Source: Caulobacter sp. Root655 (GTDB lineage: Bacteria; Pseudomonadota; Alphaproteobacteria; Caulobacterales; Caulobacteraceae). Taken from it: a stretch of DNA of 64,000 nucleotides. Position 1 is the first letter of the stretch. Each line of letters begins with the position of its first letter. The position numbers and the translations under genes were made by a program. The stretch lies in NCBI RefSeq assembly GCF_001427665.1, contig NZ_LMHC01000007.1, positions 1 to 64,000 of the forward strand, written 5' to 3'. Of the stretch, positions 9,701 to 18,764 are shown one piece after another. The notes below the pieces were generated by a model that saw only the letters and a program-made list of their open reading frames with translations, did not search any database and was not told the origin of the DNA.

Positions 9701-9774
9701 ATGACACCCGGGTGTCGCGTTGGGTCGACTACGACGGTCGCACCTATACCCTGACGGCGCGCGCCACCTTCTGA
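6721..9774 (+). CDS. TonB-dependent outer-membrane receptor (glycan type)
   Basis: A 1017-residue receptor that would import an oligosaccharide-like ligand across the outer membrane using TonB energy. Signal peptide residues 1-30, then a TonB-box-like stretch TLDAVVVTG at 40-48, a plug domain with GRFPDLNVGEALQRIPGVQI and the INLRG motif, and a 22-strand barrel ending in ARATF with the usual terminal Phe. Translation starts at TTG 6721, because GAGGAGGG lies 7 bases upstream and the nearby ATG at 6705 is out of frame. It precedes GH92, phosphatase and GH115 on the same strand, separated by a terminator, and likely feeds them substrate. Ligand not readable from sequence. Confidence 0.9.
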   Translation: MHSKISPARVLKVALLSATFIGGLPAIAVAQQAAAPQTDTLDAVVVTGFKQSYANAVRAKKTAIEITDGISSDGLGRFPDLNVGEALQRIPGVQINREAEGRDATINLRGMPGEYARTTLNGQSFAYPPLLRDNQGTPLGAFNSDIFSAFVIQKSPMANTVSGGLSGNVDMQIAPALSRRDGGIVKASYEYNDLGDLGAPAATLGYNKHLSDNLAVFGTIAYKKEKFRRDTVRLNSYDYLTSAMTGLTPTQFNSTYGQYFSAAACPTSATSYCRSLGQALGLSQTLATPFITSNTGSTSANGIWANSQIRQYTRMNVGKVWSGSAGVEWKPNDNTKIGLIGFSTDRDLPDTTQYFLINTVLPSSTAGAGTVITPTGAPIKTSDGRYLYENYSFANMNALSSTRLYSQHQKSKGLIGNIDWSNDDWRLAAALTLSSGYNASVETEVDVATYTRAGGNGISGSLTTGLDDISGFKYTTTPTPQNSITNGQAWTWGGPGDPTSFYNNGSKANSTNQIQIQGTESFAKNDVNTAAFDVERFVEFGPVKSLQAGVRLEREKYVSTGYRVYAYGAQLSKITSSMMVTAPFVDDFMGGSAGDYNRNWQVLNIHDFLDAVRPVTAYQGGGLSSQGFNIQYADSSYYDKNFTNENDVNQFYIQAKYDTEIFGHGVRGNFGGRYEDTKNTITTLDRITPPTDSIGSATAFKTDEYVNKYHYFLPSAIFVADVTDDLILRGAYYKTYVRPHPRQYSPSTKVSPAPIFNSSLSSGSTSVYDVSVAMGNNSLKPYLAESFDLSLEWYNRPNGLISLAYFHKNITDRIATTTDPSIICPSDGSTWGFGALSWDGTYCNATALSNATRQIHVNASGAYNLDKPTTVEGVEFNIQQNLDFLPGFWKNLGGSFNYAYTTSKSPAIAPFPGISKHNVNVIGYYETPKYGVRMVYNYRSDYPLNANGTYTGAARSVKARGQLDLSASYNVTDQLTLSLDAYNLTDSKRFEYENDTRVSRWVDYDGRTYTLTARATF

Positions 9775-9801
9775 TCTTCACGTCCCCCGTGAAGCCACTT
9801 G

Positions 9802-9835
9802 ATAGCCGGTCCATTCGTGGACCGGCTATATTTTC
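9802..9835 (+). terminator. Intrinsic terminator after the TonB receptor
   Basis: A 12-bp perfect stem (9802-9813 with 9818-9829) closed by a TTCG tetraloop and followed by ATTTTCT. It may be partly read through, because the GH92 start is only about 70 bp further on and no other promoter is obvious. Confidence 0.85.
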
Positions 9836-9905
9836 TCCCTTCGAAGGGCGCCGCCCAAACATCGTTCCGACGGCCCTCGTCGGGCACGTAGCCAGAAGGA
9901 TTTCC

Positions 9906-12461
9906 ATGCCGGGACTTCGCGCGAGACTGTCGCCCCTGCTGGTTCTGACCGCCCTGGCGGCCGGCTCGATCGCTCAGGCCGAGCCCGACCGGTCTCTCTA
10001 CAAGCTTCCCGCGCTCATTGTCGGCCTCGGCAACGACAACCAAGGCGACACCATTCCCGGGCCTACCCGGCCCAACGGCTCCATTCACCCGTCACCCGAG
10101 ACCCAGAACCCTAGCAACGCGGGCTACAACGCCGCCGAGCCGATCAGCGGTTTCGCCCAACTCCATTCGCAAGGGTCGGGCGGCGTCACCACTTACGGCA
10201 CGTTCCTGCTGTCGCCCCAGGTTGGGCAAGCCATCTTCGACGAGACGGCTCATCTGTCGCCCAAGACCGATGAGGTCCTGGCCGCCGACGCCTATTCCGT
10301 CCGCCTGTCGCGCTACGACACCCGGGTGGAGGTCACGCCGGCCCACTATTCGGCGATCTATCGGCTGAGTTATCCGAAGACGGATCAGGCGCAACTGGTC
10401 TTCGACGTGACGCGCAAGGTCGGCGGGCTGGTCGCCTCGGACCAGGCCGATGTGCGGCTGTTCCCCGCCGACGGCAAGATCGTCGGCCACGTCAAGGCCA
10501 AGGGCTACTGGAACCCAGCCCTGATCGACATCTGGTTCGTCGCCAAGTTCAACCAGAAGCCCACCGCCTGGGGCGTCTTCAACAAGCAGGACCGCCAGCC
10601 CGGCGCCACCGAGGGCAGGACCGGACCGGACGAGCGCCTGGGCGCCTGGCAGACCTTCAAGATCGCTGATGACAAGCCGCTGCTGGTCAAGATCGCTGTC
10701 TCCTTCACCAGCGCGGAAACGGCCGAAGCACTTCTCGATCGGGAGATCCCGGATTGGAACTTCGATCGCGTGCGCCAGGAGACGCAGACCGCCTGGAACG
10801 ACCGGTTGGGCGAGATCGAGGTCTCGGGTCTGTCGGAGGCGCAGACGCGACGGTTCTACACGGCGCTCTATCACGCCTCGACCCATCCGCGTGACCGCAC
10901 GCTGGACCAGCCGGCCAAGGATCTCGACCGTCCCAACTGGGACGACCATTACACCCTGTGGGACACCTATCGGACCCTGTTCCCGTTGATGTCGGTGCTG
11001 CGGCCCAGCGAATACGCAGCCAATCTCAATTCGCTGATCCACACCTTCGACAAGTTCGGCGCCGCCGACACCGCCATTATCGGCGGCCAGAACTATCATG
11101 TCGGCCAGGGTGGGGACGAGGTCGACAATGTGCTGGGCGAGGCGCTGCTGCGCGGCGCCCAGGGCGTGAACTGGAACGACGCCTGGCGCGTGACCCACTT
11201 CAACGCTTTCGAGCGTCGCCGCCCGCGTTATCTCGAAAGCGGCTATTTCGGCGTCGGCGACCTCAGTCCGGAGCCGAACAACCAGCGCGCCAAGTCGGGC
11301 TCTTCCACCCTGGGTTTCGCGCTCAACGACTATTTCGCCGCTCAGGTCGCCCGGGGAGCGGGCCATCTCGACGAAGCCGACGCTCTGATCAGGCGCTCGC
11401 AAAACTGGCGCAAGATCTGGAATCCCGACACCGAGAGCGACGGCTTCAAGGGCTTCCTGATGCCTCGCTATCCCGACGGCCGGTTCCAGGACATCGACCC
11501 CAAGCTCGGCTGGGACGGCAAGGTCCACAACAACGTCGGCTACTACGAGGGCACGGCCTGGATCTATTCCTACGGCGTGCTGCACGATCTCCCCGGCCTG
11601 ATCGAGGCCATGGGCGGCCGCGTGCGCTTCAACGAGCGCCTCAACCACGCCCTCGACGCCGGTTTGATCGACATCACCAACGAACCGTCCTTCGCGACGC
11701 CCTGGCTGTTCCACAACCTGGGCCGCGCCGACCTTTCGTCCTACTGGGCGGGCCAGGTGTTCAAGCACTTCACCGACACCGCCTATCCCGGCGACGAGGA
11801 CGCCGGGGCGATGAGCTCCAACTATGTCTTCAACCGCCTGGGCCTGTTTCCGAAGCTGGGCGGGGACCTCTTCTACCTGCACGGGCCGCGTCACCCTCGC
11901 AGCCTGATCCATCTGGAAGGTGGCAAGTCCCTGGAGATCGTCGCCGAGAACGCGGGTCCCGACCGCCCGTACATCGCCGGCGTCAGCCTCAACGGAAAGC
12001 CGCTGACCGCGCCCTTCGTTTCGCAGGCGCAACTGCTGTCCGGCGGCCTTTTGAGCTTCACGATGAGCGGCAAGCCGGGCCAGTGGGCCTATGACGGCGC
12101 GGTGCTCGGAGCGGAGGCGACCGCGCCGGCCCTGATCGATGGCAAGACCTCCACCGTCTGGACCGCGTCGGCCGGCCAGTCGGCGGTGTTCACCCGTTCG
12201 GCGCCGACGTGCCTGAAGGCCTACACGGTGAGCGTGGGCGCGGATCAGGCCGATCCGTCCGCCTGGCGCTTCAGCGGTTTCGACGGCCGGCGCTGGGTGA
12301 CGCTGGACCAGCGGCGGGGCGAACGCTTCGAGCATCGCCACGCCACCCGGACCTTCGCGCTCGAGGCCAAGGCCTATGTCCGCTATCGCCTGGAACTGAC
12401 CGCGGGCAAGTCCGTCCAGGTCGCCGAGGTGGAACTGATCGCCGGGACCGGATGCCGATGA
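9906..12461 (+). CDS. GH92 alpha-mannosidase with C-terminal discoidin-like domain
   Basis: An 851-residue, calcium-dependent inverting alpha-mannosidase, exported (signal residues 1-24). The N-terminal beta-sandwich (GLGNDNQGDTIPGP) is followed by the (alpha/alpha)6 barrel with DDHYTLWDTYRTLFPL and the family's acidic motif GDEDAGAMSSNYVFNRLG from residue 629. Roughly residues 745-851 look like an F5/8-type carbohydrate-binding module (LIDGKTSTVWTASAG ... VAEVELI). Start ATG 9906 is preceded by AGAAGGA; in-frame codons upstream lie inside the terminator region. It heads a tight operon with the phosphatase (16 bp gap) and GH115. Substrate is alpha-linked mannose; linkage cannot be read. Confidence 0.9.
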   Translation: MPGLRARLSPLLVLTALAAGSIAQAEPDRSLYKLPALIVGLGNDNQGDTIPGPTRPNGSIHPSPETQNPSNAGYNAAEPISGFAQLHSQGSGGVTTYGTFLLSPQVGQAIFDETAHLSPKTDEVLAADAYSVRLSRYDTRVEVTPAHYSAIYRLSYPKTDQAQLVFDVTRKVGGLVASDQADVRLFPADGKIVGHVKAKGYWNPALIDIWFVAKFNQKPTAWGVFNKQDRQPGATEGRTGPDERLGAWQTFKIADDKPLLVKIAVSFTSAETAEALLDREIPDWNFDRVRQETQTAWNDRLGEIEVSGLSEAQTRRFYTALYHASTHPRDRTLDQPAKDLDRPNWDDHYTLWDTYRTLFPLMSVLRPSEYAANLNSLIHTFDKFGAADTAIIGGQNYHVGQGGDEVDNVLGEALLRGAQGVNWNDAWRVTHFNAFERRRPRYLESGYFGVGDLSPEPNNQRAKSGSSTLGFALNDYFAAQVARGAGHLDEADALIRRSQNWRKIWNPDTESDGFKGFLMPRYPDGRFQDIDPKLGWDGKVHNNVGYYEGTAWIYSYGVLHDLPGLIEAMGGRVRFNERLNHALDAGLIDITNEPSFATPWLFHNLGRADLSSYWAGQVFKHFTDTAYPGDEDAGAMSSNYVFNRLGLFPKLGGDLFYLHGPRHPRSLIHLEGGKSLEIVAENAGPDRPYIAGVSLNGKPLTAPFVSQAQLLSGGLLSFTMSGKPGQWAYDGAVLGAEATAPALIDGKTSTVWTASAGQSAVFTRSAPTCLKAYTVSVGADQADPSAWRFSGFDGRRWVTLDQRRGERFEHRHATRTFALEAKAYVRYRLELTAGKSVQVAEVELIAGTGCR

Positions 12462-12477
12462 GATCTGGAGCCGCGTG

Positions 12478-13752
12478 ATGCGCCTGTCCGTCCGAGCCAT
12501 CTTGACCGCGCTCGTGCTCCTATCGGCGAGCTCCGCCTGGGCGGCGGCCCCTGGAGAGCGGCTCGAGAAGGTCGTGATCCTCAGCCGACACGGCGTGCGC
12601 GCGGCGATGTCCAGCCCGGAGCGGCTCGAGGAGGTTTCCGTCCGATCCTGGCCGCGGTTTTCGGTCCCGCCCGGCCACCTAACGGCGCGCGGCGAGGTCC
12701 TGGCGTCGCTGATGGGCGACTATTTCCGTCAGCTCTATGTCGCGGAAGGCCTGCTGGCGCAGGACGATTGCCGCGCGGTCTACTACTGGGCCAACGTCAC
12801 TCAGCGCACGATCGCCACGGCCAGGGCGGTGTCCCAGACGCTTTCGCCGGGCTGCGCGGTCGCGGTGGGCACGGTGGGCGAGGGGCGGGTGGATCCGATG
12901 TTCGAGCCGATCAAGGCGGGCAGGGTCGTCGCCGACGCCAGCCTGGCGCGCGCGGCCGTGGCCGGTCGCGCCGGCGGGGACATCGCCGCCTGGAGCGCCA
13001 GCCATCGCGACGCGATCGAGCGCCTGGACGCGCTGCTGATGCAGTGTCCGGCCGGTCCTTGTCCGCCGTCCCCAGGCAAGCGGCGGATCTTCGACGCCAG
13101 ACCCGGCTTCGCCGAGGGCGAGGACCTTGTCTCACTGTCGGGGCCGGAGGCCTTCGCCTCGGGCGTGACCGAAAGCCTGCTGATGGCCTGGGCCGACGGA
13201 CAGGACTTCGCTGCGCTGGGTTGGCGGGGTCTCGACGAGGATACGCTGACGCGGATTTTCGCCCTGCATCAGGCGGAATTCGACCTGAGACTGCGGACGC
13301 CCTATGTCGCCAGGACCCTGGGCGGTCCCTTGGCGCAAAGGATCCTGGCCACCCTGGAGGCGGGGGCCACGCCGGAACGCGTGGGGCAGGGCGATGCGAT
13401 CGGACCGCCGGACGCCCGGATCGTCTTCGTGGCGGGCCATGACGGGACGCTGGCGGTGCTGGGCGGCCTGCTGCGGATCGAATGGACCATCGCGGGGTAT
13501 CAGCCCAACCAGATCGGCCCGGGCGGCGCCCTGGTGTTCGAACGCTGGAGGCGGGCGGACGGCGTTCGCGTGATCCGGGCCCGCTTCACCGGCCAGAGCC
13601 TGGGCCAGTTGCGCGAGGCGACGCCCCTGACGCGCGCGACGCCACCTTTGGCCGCGCCGGTGTTTATTCCGGGCTGCAGCCTGGCGACGCCTGAATTCGA
13701 CTGCCCGCTGGACCGGTTCGAAGCCGTCATGTCGAAAGCTTCGGGACTGTGA
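12478..13752 (+). CDS. Periplasmic histidine acid phosphatase (AppA/Agp type)
   Basis: A 424-residue histidine phosphatase of the phytase/glucose-1-phosphatase branch. Signal peptide to about residue 24. The phosphate-binding motif is RHGVRAAM at 37-44 (usual RHGxRxP; Pro is replaced) with nucleophile H38. The WPRFSVPPGHLTARGE block, the DPMFEPIKAG block and the catalytic HD pair at 321-322 all follow the E. coli AppA/Agp layout, though the pair is followed by Gly rather than Thr-Asn. Such enzymes remove phosphate from phytate or sugar phosphates. Lying between GH92 and GH115 and near the inositol genes, an inositol-phosphate substrate is attractive but inferred. Confidence 0.85.
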   Translation: MRLSVRAILTALVLLSASSAWAAAPGERLEKVVILSRHGVRAAMSSPERLEEVSVRSWPRFSVPPGHLTARGEVLASLMGDYFRQLYVAEGLLAQDDCRAVYYWANVTQRTIATARAVSQTLSPGCAVAVGTVGEGRVDPMFEPIKAGRVVADASLARAAVAGRAGGDIAAWSASHRDAIERLDALLMQCPAGPCPPSPGKRRIFDARPGFAEGEDLVSLSGPEAFASGVTESLLMAWADGQDFAALGWRGLDEDTLTRIFALHQAEFDLRLRTPYVARTLGGPLAQRILATLEAGATPERVGQGDAIGPPDARIVFVAGHDGTLAVLGGLLRIEWTIAGYQPNQIGPGGALVFERWRRADGVRVIRARFTGQSLGQLREATPLTRATPPLAAPVFIPGCSLATPEFDCPLDRFEAVMSKASGL

Positions 13753-13816
13753 CCGACGGCTTGGCCGTGCATCATCTCAAGAACAAGATCCGCCACGCGC
13801 AGGGAGGCTCGGGCCA

Positions 13817-16339
13817 ATGAGCAAACTCAAGTCGATCTGGCGGAGCGCCCTGGCGCTCGTGCTCTGCCTCGGCGCCGCGCAGGCCGCGCAGGCCGAGGGG
13901 CGTCGCGAGACCGAGACGATCTTCACCGACGGTCTCGCGCGGGGCGGCTTCGTGCTGGTCGAGGCGGGACACGCGCCCACGATCGTCGTCGACCCGGCCG
14001 ACGCCGCCGTCGTGCGCCATGCCGCCGACGACCTGGCGACGGACATCCAGACCGTCACTTCGCAACAGCCGACCGTCTCGTCCGCGCCCGTTGGCAAGAC
14101 CGTGATCCTGGTCGGCACGCTGGGTCACAGCAAGCTGATCGACCAGATCGTCGCCGCGAAGAAGGTCGACGTCTCGCGCCTGGCCGGCGCCTGGGAAAGC
14201 TTCGTGATCGCTTCGGTCGATCGCCCGCTGCCCGGTGTCGACAAGGCCCTGGTGGTGATCGGTAGCGATCGTCGCGGGACCGCCTTCGGGGTCTATGAGG
14301 TGGCGCAGGCCATGGGCGTCTCGCCCTGGGCCTGGTGGGCCGACGTCACGCCCCGGCGCCGAGACGCGCTGTTCGTCGGTCCCGGCGTCCACCGCTTCGG
14401 TCCGCCGTCGGTCCGCTATCGCGGCGTCTTCGTCAACGACGAGGATTGGGGCCTCTATCCCTGGGCGGCGAAGACTTTCGATCCCGAGCGCGGCGACATC
14501 GGTCCCAAGACCTATCGCCGGGTCTTCACCTTGCTGTTGCGCCTGAAGGCCAACACGCTGTGGCCGGCCATGCACCACACGACGGCGCCGTTCAATGCCG
14601 ACCCGGCCAACGCCAGACTGGCCGAGGAGTACGGCATCGTGATGGGCTCGTCCCACGCCGAGGCCATGCTGCGCAACAATGTCGGCGAGTGGAAGGCCGC
14701 GCCCGAGACCTTCAACTACGCCACCAATCCCGAGGGGGTGAAAGCCTACTGGGCCGAGCGCGCCAAGGCCAATGCGGGCTACGAGAGCCTGTGGACGGTC
14801 GGCATGCGCGGCATCCACGACACCGGCATGGTCGGTCCCAAGACCATGCCGGAGAAGGTCGCGCTGCTGGACGGGATCATCCGTGACCAGCGCGAGATCC
14901 TTGGCAAGACCGTCTCGCCCGATGTCTCGAAGATTCCGCAGATCTTCGTGCCCTACAAGGAGGTGCTGGAGATCTACCGGGCGGGCGTGAAGGTCCCGGA
15001 CGACGTCACCATCGTCTGGCCCGATGACAATTTCGGCTACATCCGCCAGTTCCCCAGCGCCGAGGAGGCCAAGCGCGCGGGTGGGGCGGGCGTCTACTAC
15101 CACCTGTCCTATCTGGGCTATCCGCTGGCCTATCTCTGGCTTGGCACGACGCCGCCGGCCCTGGTGCAGGAGGAGATGATCCACGCCTGGGACAAGGGCG
15201 CGCGCAATGTCTGGATCGCCAATGTCGGCGACATCAAGCCGGCCGAGATCGGCGCGAGCCACTTCCTGGAAATGGCCTGGGATATCGACCGCTGGCGCGG
15301 CAAGACCCAGCGCCAGTACCTGGAGGACTGGAGCCGCCGCGCCTTCGGGCCCGCGCTGGCCGGCAAGACCTCGGACCTGTTGGACGCCTACTATCGCCTG
15401 AACTTCGAGCGCCGGCCCGAGCATCTGGAGTGGCAGCCTCGCGCCGAGAACCGCCATCTGAGCAGCTACACGCCTGACGAGGTCAACGACCGGCTCCGCG
15501 CGTTCCGCAAGCTGGCCGCCGAGACCAAGGCGACGGCTGCGTCCGTCCCTCCGCCGCTTGCCGACGCCTGGTTCGAGCTGGTCGAGTTCCCGATCCGCGT
15601 CTCGGCCGCCGCCAACATGCGGTTCTTCGCGGCCGAGCGGTACAACGAGCTGATCGACAATGACCAGGCGATGGCGCGCTCGGCTGGTGGCGCGGCCGTC
15701 GACGCCCAGGCCGAGATCACCGCCCTGACCGACCGTTTCAACAACCAGGTCGCCGGCGGCAAGTGGCGCTGGCTGATGCCGGAAGAGCCGGCCGACAGCC
15801 AGTGGCGCATCTATCGCGCCCGCTCGATCCCGCTGCCGGGCGCGGGGCTGACGGCCGATCCGGCCAGGTTCCTGGCTGTCGTCGACGGTAACGCCCCCGC
15901 CGTCTCGCCGGTGGTGGAGGCCGAGGCCTTCGCCGCCAACGCTGGCTGGCGCCTGGTCGAGGGCGTCGGCCGCGGCCGCGGGGTGATGCTGGCCGACGCG
16001 CCTGGCGCCACCCTGACGCTCGCCGTCGACGTCGCGGGTTCCGACGGCCGCCGCGCGCAACTGGGCGTGCTGCCGATCTTCCCCGACGGCCAGGCCCAGG
16101 AGATCGAACTGGACGTCAGCATCGACGGCGGAGCGCCCGAGCGAGTCCGCCTGGCGCGCAAGGTCGGCTCGCCGGCCTGGGCCGAGGGCGTGCTGGACAA
16201 CCTGCTGAAGGCGATGGCCGGGCCGCCGCTCGCGCCGGGCCGACATACGATCACCGTCGTGTCGCGGACGGGCCGCGTCGGCCTGGATCTCGTTCGCCTG
16301 ATCCTGCCGGAAGAGGTGGCGACGCACGAGAACCACTGA
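13817..16339 (+). CDS. GH115 alpha-glucuronidase, exported
   Basis: An 840-residue GH115 enzyme; known members remove alpha-1,2-linked glucuronic acid (or its 4-O-methyl form) from xylan or arabinogalactan. Signal peptide residues 1-27. Family blocks in order: FVNDEDWGLYPWAAKTF from 205, LKANTLWPAMH, MGSSHAEAML, WTVGMRGIHDTGM, WPDDNFGYIRQFP from 401, and YYHLSYLGYPLAYLWL. A beta-rich C-terminal region follows from about residue 700. AGGGAGG lies 10 bases before ATG. It is the third gene after GH92 and the phosphatase, with 64 bp before it, and ends against a convergent GH92 gene. Confidence 0.9.
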   Translation: MSKLKSIWRSALALVLCLGAAQAAQAEGRRETETIFTDGLARGGFVLVEAGHAPTIVVDPADAAVVRHAADDLATDIQTVTSQQPTVSSAPVGKTVILVGTLGHSKLIDQIVAAKKVDVSRLAGAWESFVIASVDRPLPGVDKALVVIGSDRRGTAFGVYEVAQAMGVSPWAWWADVTPRRRDALFVGPGVHRFGPPSVRYRGVFVNDEDWGLYPWAAKTFDPERGDIGPKTYRRVFTLLLRLKANTLWPAMHHTTAPFNADPANARLAEEYGIVMGSSHAEAMLRNNVGEWKAAPETFNYATNPEGVKAYWAERAKANAGYESLWTVGMRGIHDTGMVGPKTMPEKVALLDGIIRDQREILGKTVSPDVSKIPQIFVPYKEVLEIYRAGVKVPDDVTIVWPDDNFGYIRQFPSAEEAKRAGGAGVYYHLSYLGYPLAYLWLGTTPPALVQEEMIHAWDKGARNVWIANVGDIKPAEIGASHFLEMAWDIDRWRGKTQRQYLEDWSRRAFGPALAGKTSDLLDAYYRLNFERRPEHLEWQPRAENRHLSSYTPDEVNDRLRAFRKLAAETKATAASVPPPLADAWFELVEFPIRVSAAANMRFFAAERYNELIDNDQAMARSAGGAAVDAQAEITALTDRFNNQVAGGKWRWLMPEEPADSQWRIYRARSIPLPGAGLTADPARFLAVVDGNAPAVSPVVEAEAFAANAGWRLVEGVGRGRGVMLADAPGATLTLAVDVAGSDGRRAQLGVLPIFPDGQAQEIELDVSIDGGAPERVRLARKVGSPAWAEGVLDNLLKAMAGPPLAPGRHTITVVSRTGRVGLDLVRLILPEEVATHENH

Positions 16340-16374
16340 GGCTTGCATCGGCGGAGTTGGCCCGCCCCCAAACT

Positions 16375-16406
16375 CCGCTCATCCTGGCATTCGCCGGGAT
16401 GAGCGG
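16375..16406. terminator. Bidirectional hairpin between convergent genes
   Basis: A 14-bp stem with one G-T pair and a 4-nt loop (ATTC) built on CCGCTCATCC/GGATGAGCGG. It lies between the ends of GH115 and the second GH92. The sequence resembles a dispersed Caulobacter-type palindromic repeat, so it may be both a repeat and a two-way terminator. No clear T-run. Confidence 0.55.
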
Positions 16407-16438
16407 AAATGGAGGGCGCAAGCGGGCGCTGACGCAGG

Positions 16439-18748
16439 CTACCGCCCGTCAGGCGGCGAAACGAAGGTCCTCGCCCAACCCGACGGAGCCGGACCCATCG
16501 TCAGGTCCAGCACGCCGCCCTGGGCCAGTTCGGCGTGGGTGATCCAGGCGCGCTCCAGGAGCTTGCCATTCAGGTGCGCGGCCGTGACGTAGCGGTTGGC
16601 TTCCGAGGTGGCCAGGGCCTGGATCGTGAAGGTCTTGCCGCCCTCCAGCGCGATGACGCTGCGCGCGAACACCGGCGAGGCGATGTAGTAGTAGGGCTGG
16701 CCGGCGTTGGGATAGAGCCCGACGGCGTTCCAGACGTACCAGCTGGACATCGCGCCGGCGTCGTCGTTGCCCGGCAGGCCCGTGCGGCTCAGGCGGTAGT
16801 GCTTGGCCATCAGCTGGCGCACGATCTCCGCCGTACGGTCCGGGCGGCCGGCGTGGATGTAGAGATACGGCGCCAGGATGTCGGGCTCGTTGCCCTGCGA
16901 GTAGTGGCCGTCGAACAGCTGGTCCAGCCAGGCGACGAAGCCATCGCGCCCGCCGGTCTTGGCCATCAACCCGCTCACGTCCTGGGGCACGTAGGTCGAA
17001 TACTGCAGGGAATTGCCCTCGTAGAACGGCGCGTCCCACCACGGGCCCGAGCGGTCGGGATATTCGTAGGTGCAGCTGTAGTTCTCGACCCAGTCGCCGT
17101 TCGGGTAGCGGGGACGGATGCAGCCCAGGCTGTCATCCCAGAGGTTCTTCCAGTTCGCTGACCGCCCGAGGTAACGTTCGGCGTCAGCGGTCTTGCCCAG
17201 GGCCTTGGCCACCACGCCGATGGCGTAGTCGTCATAGGCGTATTCCAATGTGCGCGAGGCCGAACGGGTCTGGGTGAACGGCACGTAGCCCAGCTTCAGG
17301 TAGTCCTTCAGGACGCGACCCTGCTGGAACGGCCGGTCGGAGTCGACCTCGCCGTTCTTGCGGATCGCCTCGTAGGCCAGGGCCCGGTCGAAGCCACCCA
17401 GGCCCTTGACCATGGCGTCCGCGATCAGGATGTCGCCGTTCGACCCGCCCTGGGTCATGCCGTTGGCCCCGGCGATACGCGAATCCGGCATCCAGCCCGT
17501 GTGCTTGTAGGTGTCGATCAAGGAGCGGATCATGTCCCGTTGCCGCTGCGGTTGGATCACGGTCAGCAGCGGATGCAGCGTCCGGAAGGTGTCCCACAGG
17601 GTGTAGAAGTCCTCGTAATGGGGCTCGGCGGAACTCCACCAGACATTCTCGCCGCTGACGTCGTGCGGCATGGTGTGGGAGCGATAGAGGGCCGAATAGA
17701 AGATGCGCCGCTGCTCGTCCGAGCCGCCCTCGACCCGGATCTTGGCCAGGGCGTCGTTCCACCGTGCCCGCGCGGCCTGACGATAGGCGTCGAAATCCCA
17801 GCCGGGCATTTCCTCGGCCAGGTTGGCGCGAGCCTTGTCGGCGCTGATGAAGGACACGGCCAGCTTCATCCCCACCTGGCGATCGGTCGTGGTGTCGAAG
17901 GTGAGATAGGCGCCGAGGCGATTGGAGAACTCCTGCTCGGTGTCGTACTCGATCATGAGGCCCTGGCGGTTGGCTGGGCTCCTGACCTGCGCGCCGCCCT
18001 CGGAGCGGCCTATGCCAGGCGCGGTCTTGAACCAGCCCTGGCCGGCCTTCCAGGCGCCGAAAGCCTTGGCGGGGCGGTCGACGACCGCATGGAAGTACAG
18101 GGTGTAGGGCGCCGGATTCCAGCCGCCCTCGACCGTGACCTCGCCGGCCAGGGTCTGGGCGTCGATCAGCTCGACCTTGGCCAGCCTCACCCGCTGCCCG
18201 CGCCCCCGCATGGCGACGACCGAGCCGACGTCGAAGATCAGCTGGCTCTCGGCGGTGGCCGGATAGGTCAGTCGCTGGAAGCCGACGCGACGCGAGGCGG
18301 TCAGCTCGACCTTGATTTTCTCGGCGTCGCTGTTGCCCAGGCCCACGCTATAGTAGCCCGGCGAGGCCTGTTCGGCGGTCTTGCTGAAATGCAGGTGGTT
18401 GACCCGCAGTGGCCCCACGGCGGGCGTGACCCGGAAGTTGCCGTACTTGCCCGAGCCGCCCGTGCCGCTGACGTGGGTGTAGCTGAAGCCGATGATCGGG
18501 CTCTTGGAGTCGTAGCCGTTGGTGTCGGCGTTGGTGGTGTCGGGGCTCAGCGACACGAAGCCGAACGGCACGCCGGCGCCCGGCACGGCGTTGCCGCCGG
18601 TGACCCCGCCGCCGTCGACGCCGACGAACGGATCGGCCAGGGTCGCCAGGTCGGGCGCGACGGCCTGGGCCCGCGCCGAGAGCGGAAGCGTGGCCAGGGC
18701 GGCGCCGAGAAGAAGGACGCTCATGGAGCGCATCGGCGCGGTTCTCAT
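16439..18748 (-). CDS. Second GH92 alpha-mannosidase, distal gene of the inositol transporter operon
   Basis: A 769-residue exported GH92 enzyme (signal ending SARAQA near residue 28). It has the N-terminal block VTGGNAVPGAGVPFGF, FYTLWDTFRTLHPL in the barrel and GNDDAGAMSSWYVWNAVGLYP (G660 onward), the family's acidic motif. It lacks the C-terminal module of the other GH92 in this window. Three in-frame ATGs (18748, 18733, 18724) are possible starts. It begins 16 bp after the end of iatP on the same strand with no terminator, so it is probably transcribed with the inositol transporter. This links alpha-mannoside cleavage to inositol uptake. Confidence 0.9.
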   Translation of the reverse strand: MRTAPMRSMSVLLLGAALATLPLSARAQAVAPDLATLADPFVGVDGGGVTGGNAVPGAGVPFGFVSLSPDTTNADTNGYDSKSPIIGFSYTHVSGTGGSGKYGNFRVTPAVGPLRVNHLHFSKTAEQASPGYYSVGLGNSDAEKIKVELTASRRVGFQRLTYPATAESQLIFDVGSVVAMRGRGQRVRLAKVELIDAQTLAGEVTVEGGWNPAPYTLYFHAVVDRPAKAFGAWKAGQGWFKTAPGIGRSEGGAQVRSPANRQGLMIEYDTEQEFSNRLGAYLTFDTTTDRQVGMKLAVSFISADKARANLAEEMPGWDFDAYRQAARARWNDALAKIRVEGGSDEQRRIFYSALYRSHTMPHDVSGENVWWSSAEPHYEDFYTLWDTFRTLHPLLTVIQPQRQRDMIRSLIDTYKHTGWMPDSRIAGANGMTQGGSNGDILIADAMVKGLGGFDRALAYEAIRKNGEVDSDRPFQQGRVLKDYLKLGYVPFTQTRSASRTLEYAYDDYAIGVVAKALGKTADAERYLGRSANWKNLWDDSLGCIRPRYPNGDWVENYSCTYEYPDRSGPWWDAPFYEGNSLQYSTYVPQDVSGLMAKTGGRDGFVAWLDQLFDGHYSQGNEPDILAPYLYIHAGRPDRTAEIVRQLMAKHYRLSRTGLPGNDDAGAMSSWYVWNAVGLYPNAGQPYYYIASPVFARSVIALEGGKTFTIQALATSEANRYVTAAHLNGKLLERAWITHAELAQGGVLDLTMGPAPSGWARTFVSPPDGR

Positions 18749-18764
18749 GGCCGGCGGCTCTCGA

